In this document: one piece after another, positions 34,655-38,044 of the stretch
How the letters are laid out: each line of letters opens with the position of its first letter
Numbering within the stretch: the first letter of the stretch is position 1
Origin: Actinomycetes bacterium
Lineage (GTDB): Bacteria; Actinomycetota; Acidimicrobiia; Acidimicrobiales; Palsa-688
Direction of reading: 5' to 3'
Assembly (NCBI GenBank): GCA_021809105.1
Contig: JAKBAM010000025.1
Coordinates: forward strand, 1 to 38,044
DNA length: 38,044 nucleotides
Position numbers and translations under genes: made by a program
The notes under the pieces: model-generated
Databases searched by the model: none
Told to the model about the DNA's origin: nothing
What the model saw: only the letters and a program-made list of their open reading frames with translations

Positions 34655-36412
34655 TTACGCGACCGATTGCTGTCGGCAGTAGGACTGGTAGAGAGCGCAG
34701 CGTTCGTACAACTCGTCATGGCTGCCGTGATCGACGAGCCTCCCGGCGCCCAGAACGAGGATCCGGTCGGCCCGGCGGATCGTCGACATCCGGTGGGCGA
34801 CGGTCAAGGAGGTGCGTCCCTCGACCAGCCGCTCGATCGCCGACATGACCGCGACTTCCGATTCTGCGTCCAGAGCGCTGGTCGGCTCGTCGAGCAGGAC
34901 TATCGCCGGGTCCTTCAGCAGGAGGCGGGCGACGGCCAGGCGCTGGCGCTCCCCTCCCGAGAGCCGCACGCCGCGCTCGCCGACCTGAGTGTCGAAACCC
35001 TCAGGCCACTTGCTCACGAAATCCCAGGCGAACGCCGCCTCCAGCGCGGCCTGCATAGCAGCAAGATCAGCGTCGGGCGAGCCGAGACGCAGGTTGTCAG
35101 CAAGTGTCCCACCGAAAAAGACGCTGTCTTGGAACACGATGCCGACGTGCTTGCGCAGGCTCCGTAGCTGAAGGTCGCGCACGTCGTGGCCGGCGATGGT
35201 CACCGAACCGCTGTCGACGTCGTAGAAGCGCAGCAGCAGCTGGCAGGCTGTCGACTTTCCGGCACCCGAGGGACCGATGAGGGCGACTCGCTCCCCCGCG
35301 CTCACATCGAAGGTGAGGTCGCGGAGCACATCGGTGCCGCGGTGCTCGGGGTAGCGGAAGCAGACGCGATCGAACGAGATCGGCGCCACCTTCTGGCGCA
35401 GCGGTCGGGCGTGGGAGCGTTCTGCCACGGTCGCTGTCTCCCGCAGTACATCAGCAATGCGATCTGCGGCAGCCCACGCTGACATGACTTCGGGGAGGTT
35501 GATCGTGATGCTGCTCAGGCCACCCGCACCGCGCTGCCACAGGGCCCAGATGGCGACCAAATCGCCCAGGAGCAGAGCCTTGCCGGCAACCAGCCAGGCG
35601 CCGACGAACAGCAGCACGAACGGAGCGAGAAAGGCGGTGTGCGCCCCGAGCATGTCGGAGAAGCGGTACTGATTCCGGATCAGTCGCTCACTACGAAGCC
35701 GGATGTCGTCGGTCCGGCGGGACACCACAGCCGCCGCCCCCTGCTCCCCCGTGTAAGCCTTGATCAGCGGGTTGAGCCCGAGGAGCTCGGACAGCGCCCC
35801 AGACGTCGCTCCGATCTCGTCGCGAACCTGACGGCTCAGGCGCCGCTGCCTGGGCGTCACCAACACGGTGGCAGTTGCGCCCACGGCTAGGAGTGCCAGG
35901 GCGACAGCGCCGACCCTGATGTTGATCCAGGCGATAAGGGCGACGCCCACCAGCATCATGACCGACGCCCAGATGAGGCTCTGCAGCTGCTGCATTGCCA
36001 GCTCGAATCGCTCGACATCCTGGTTGATGCGCGACGCGACCTCTCCCACCCTGTTGCGGGCGAAGTAGTCGGCGGAGAGGTGCTGGACATGGTCGAACAC
36101 GACGACTCGCAGCCGGCTCGCCCAGCGTGCTGCACCACGGCGAGTAAAGGTGTGACCGACGTAAGCGCAGGCGAGGAACCCCACCATGACGACCACGGCC
36201 TGGACGACAGCGACTTTCCAACCCTGCGAGACGAAGGCCCGCGGATCTCGCTGCAGAGCGTCGAGCACCCTGGCAAAGACGACCGGGACAGCCAACTGGA
36301 AGACGGCATCGAACATGATCGACACGAAACCGAAAAGGACGATTCGCCGCCCCGACCCCATGTGGGCACTCAGCAGCTTCAGCGTTCCCGCGGGACGCGC
36401 CGATCTGCTCAC
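34655..36412 (-). CDS. ABC exporter half-transporter (probably homodimeric)
   Basis: 585 aa, membrane domain (about 20-320) plus ATPase. All ATPase motifs are canonical: Walker A GPSGAGKST (380-388), signature LSGGE (484-488), Walker B VLLDEPTSALD (E509). With no partner gene nearby and no degenerate site, a homodimer is likely. GTG 36412 with GGGA just before it is the start. A TetR-type operator covers its promoter (TATACT). The amidohydrolase gene follows. The cargo is unknown. Confidence 0.91.
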   Translation of the reverse strand: MSRSARPAGTLKLLSAHMGSGRRIVLFGFVSIMFDAVFQLAVPVVFARVLDALQRDPRAFVSQGWKVAVVQAVVVMVGFLACAYVGHTFTRRGAARWASRLRVVVFDHVQHLSADYFARNRVGEVASRINQDVERFELAMQQLQSLIWASVMMLVGVALIAWINIRVGAVALALLAVGATATVLVTPRQRRLSRQVRDEIGATSGALSELLGLNPLIKAYTGEQGAAAVVSRRTDDIRLRSERLIRNQYRFSDMLGAHTAFLAPFVLLFVGAWLVAGKALLLGDLVAIWALWQRGAGGLSSITINLPEVMSAWAAADRIADVLRETATVAERSHARPLRQKVAPISFDRVCFRYPEHRGTDVLRDLTFDVSAGERVALIGPSGAGKSTACQLLLRFYDVDSGSVTIAGHDVRDLQLRSLRKHVGIVFQDSVFFGGTLADNLRLGSPDADLAAMQAALEAAFAWDFVSKWPEGFDTQVGERGVRLSGGERQRLAVARLLLKDPAIVLLDEPTSALDAESEVAVMSAIERLVEGRTSLTVAHRMSTIRRADRILVLGAGRLVDHGSHDELYERCALYQSYCRQQSVA

Positions 36413-36443
36413 CGTCCCAGCATGACACGTCCGCGCACCGGAT

Positions 36444-36459
36444 GCAAGTATACCCTTGC
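36444..36459 (-). promoter_or_regulatory. TetR-type operator over the -10 box of the ABC exporter
   Basis: On the minus strand GCAAGGGTATACTTGC, a 16-bp near-palindrome with one mismatched pair, enclosing the -10 box TATACT (36452-36447), which is one base from consensus. Leader of about 28 bases to GTG 36412. Same motif as 7340-7355 and 20698-20713. Confidence 0.7.
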
Positions 36460-36470
36460 GTCCATGACGG

Positions 36471-38044
36471 TCAGCCCGACTTGACTTCGACCTGGGCGCG
36501 AGCCGCGATGTCCTGGGAGGACCGCCCGATCAGCACCTCGTAGGTGCCCGGGTCCACCTGCCAGCCCGCCGCTCGCCGCTCCTCAGCCGCGACCCGGCTC
36601 ATCGACCTCGAGACTCGAGCAGCGATGGCTGGCCAGTCCGGCTGTCCCGGATCCCAATAGGCGAAGGCCCTGTCTTCGAGGACAAGGGTCACCTCACCTG
36701 CCTGTCCTGGATCGAGCCGGACCTTGGCGAAGGCCTTGAGCTCCTTGCGTGGACGCAACAGTCGGGCCGACATCGGCGCCACATAGCACTGGACTACTTC
36801 CGTGCCGGGACGATCACCGACGTTGCGCACTTCGCACGACACCCTGATCGAGTCCCCCGGCTGGAAGGTCTCGGAGGACAGCTGCGGCTCGCCAATCTCG
36901 AACGCCGTGTAGCTGAGCCCGTGGCCGAAGGCGTAGCGAGGCTCGATGCCGTGGCGTTCGTAGCCCCGGTAGCCCATGAAGAGGCTCTCTCCGTATCGCA
37001 CCTCGCCGTTCTCGCCGGGGAAGTTGTCATACGAGGGGCTGTCGCTTAGCCGTCGCGGGATGGTGGTCGGTAGCCGCCCACCCGGATCGCGCACGCCGGT
37101 CAGGATGTCCGCCACCGCTGCGCCCATCTGCTCGCCGCCGAACCAGCATTGGAGGACCGCTGCGACATCGTCCGCCCACGGGAGGCCGACCGGCGCGCCG
37201 GCGTTGACGACCACGATGGTCCGCGGGTTCGCAGTAGCAACTCGCGCCACCAATTCGTCCTGGCGCCCGGGCAGCTCGAAAGCCGGGCGGTCCCGGCCTT
37301 CTGTCTCCCACTCCTCGGTCGTCCCGACGAAGACCACTGCCACGTCGGATGACTCCGCGGCCGCCACCGCACGTTCGAGCAGGGCGTCGTCGTCGCGGGT
37401 CCGGAACCCGACCCGGACGCCCGCCACCGCCGCCTCGATGCAGGCGTACTCGACCACCAGTTCGGTGGGCACCCCTTTGACTAGCTGGATCTCCCCGACG
37501 AGATCCTGGCTGGCCTGGCCGAAGAAATCGGCGCCGCCGGGAGGGGGAGGCGAGGCGAACCCGTCGAGGAGGACCTCGCCGTCGACGAGGAGGCGCGCCC
37601 GCCCGCTTTGGGCGAGCGCCAGCTCGAACACTCCGTCTTCCTCAGGAAGCACCACGCCCCGCAGCCTGGCGGACCAGTCCCCGTCGGGATAACCCTGGGT
37701 GCCGGCGCTGTAGACCACCAGCCGAAGCTGGTCGTTGCGAGCCCGCAGCACCGGCTCCCCGGCCAGCTCGTGGCCCTCGTAGACCTCTACGTCGAAGCCG
37801 TCGGGCGCCCGCAGGACCGCTCCTCCCACCGGGGTGGGCGACATGTCGGCCTCACATCCCCGTTCGAACACCAAGTCCACGCCGTCACCCAGGGCACGGG
37901 CAAGCGCATCCCGAGGGCTGACCGGCTGGTGGGGGATCACCCGGGCCGAACCGCCGCCTTGGACCCGCGGCAGGCCGGCGTGGTCACCCAATAGCGCCAC
38001 ACGGGTGAGGGCCGCAGGGTCAAGCGGCAAGATGCCGTCGTTGG
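36471..38044 (-). CDS. GH3 beta-glucosidase-type glycosidase, 5' part beyond the window
   Basis: About 524 codons visible. The reading frame is open to the right edge, so the N-terminal TIM barrel with the nucleophile lies outside. What remains matches the second half of the GH3 at 3970-6495 almost throughout: NDG-loop, VALLGDHAGLPRVQGGGSARV, PA14-like insert (LALAQSGRARLLVDG, FASPPPPGG), acid/base Glu in EEWETEGRDRP, and the C-terminal fibronectin-like domain. The two are probably paralogues from a duplication. An internal TTG at 38030 is not a real start. Confidence 0.92.
   Translation of the reverse strand, partial: NDGILPLDPAALTRVALLGDHAGLPRVQGGGSARVIPHQPVSPRDALARALGDGVDLVFERGCEADMSPTPVGGAVLRAPDGFDVEVYEGHELAGEPVLRARNDQLRLVVYSAGTQGYPDGDWSARLRGVVLPEEDGVFELALAQSGRARLLVDGEVLLDGFASPPPPGGADFFGQASQDLVGEIQLVKGVPTELVVEYACIEAAVAGVRVGFRTRDDDALLERAVAAAESSDVAVVFVGTTEEWETEGRDRPAFELPGRQDELVARVATANPRTIVVVNAGAPVGLPWADDVAAVLQCWFGGEQMGAAVADILTGVRDPGGRLPTTIPRRLSDSPSYDNFPGENGEVRYGESLFMGYRGYERHGIEPRYAFGHGLSYTAFEIGEPQLSSETFQPGDSIRVSCEVRNVGDRPGTEVVQCYVAPMSARLLRPRKELKAFAKVRLDPGQAGEVTLVLEDRAFAYWDPGQPDWPAIAARVSRSMSRVAAEERRAAGWQVDPGTYEVLIGRSSQDIAARAQVEVKSG

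Noticed and set aside
1..38044. CRISPR arrays, tRNA or rRNA genes, insertion sequences
   Set aside because: No regularly spaced repeats, cloverleaf-like genes, rRNA stretches or transposase frames were recognised by eye.

Overview
The window is high-GC DNA (by eye well above 60% G+C). It has short intergenic gaps, many 1-4 bp start/stop overlaps, GTG and TTG starts, and several genes whose start codon lies 6-8 bases after a -10 box (leaderless). This suggests a high-GC actinobacterium (Actinomycetota); the genus cannot be told from the sequence alone.

The theme is glycoside and glycan breakdown. Left block (1-6495, minus strand): TetR-adjacent GH3 beta-glucosidase with a PA14-like insert, then two paralogous solute-binding lipoproteins of the LivJ type with a phytanoyl-CoA-dioxygenase-like Fe(II)/2OG oxygenase between them. 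The second lipoprotein runs off the left edge. Next (6589-10039): a TetR regulator, a divergent acetyl-xylan-esterase-like hydrolase and a sulfatase. From 10163 to 17283 a plus-strand run holds marR, a heterodimeric ABC exporter, a D-2-hydroxyacid dehydrogenase, a TIM-barrel sugar isomerase/epimerase-like protein and galT. galT is separated from galK (18695-19750) by a MazF/ribbon-helix-helix toxin-antitoxin pair and a small unknown gene.

At 19823-20666 lies a scar: the start of a second dioxygenase-like gene joined out of frame to the end of a GH78 rhamnosidase gene. After a second TetR gene come two divergent operons around 24.6 kb. The minus-strand operon is oxidoreductase (Gfo/Idh/MocA), GH1 and GH43. 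The plus-strand operon is xylA, xylB, lacI and GH78 rhamnosidase. A GH2 beta-galactosidase, an amidohydrolase-2 protein, a single ABC exporter and the C-terminal part of a second GH3 enzyme complete the window.

Two repeated operator-like palindromes link these units. One is LacI-like (core TAGCGCTA) at about 1307, 24628 and 33399, each overlapping a -10 box. The other is a 16-bp TetR-like palindrome (GCAAG-N6-CTTGC) at about 7340, 20698 and 36444. Together the genes would take up a glycoside, remove sulfate and acetyl groups, cut off glucose, galactose, rhamnose and possibly xylose or arabinose, and feed xylose (XylA/XylB) and galactose (GalK/GalT) into central metabolism. The real substrate is unknown.
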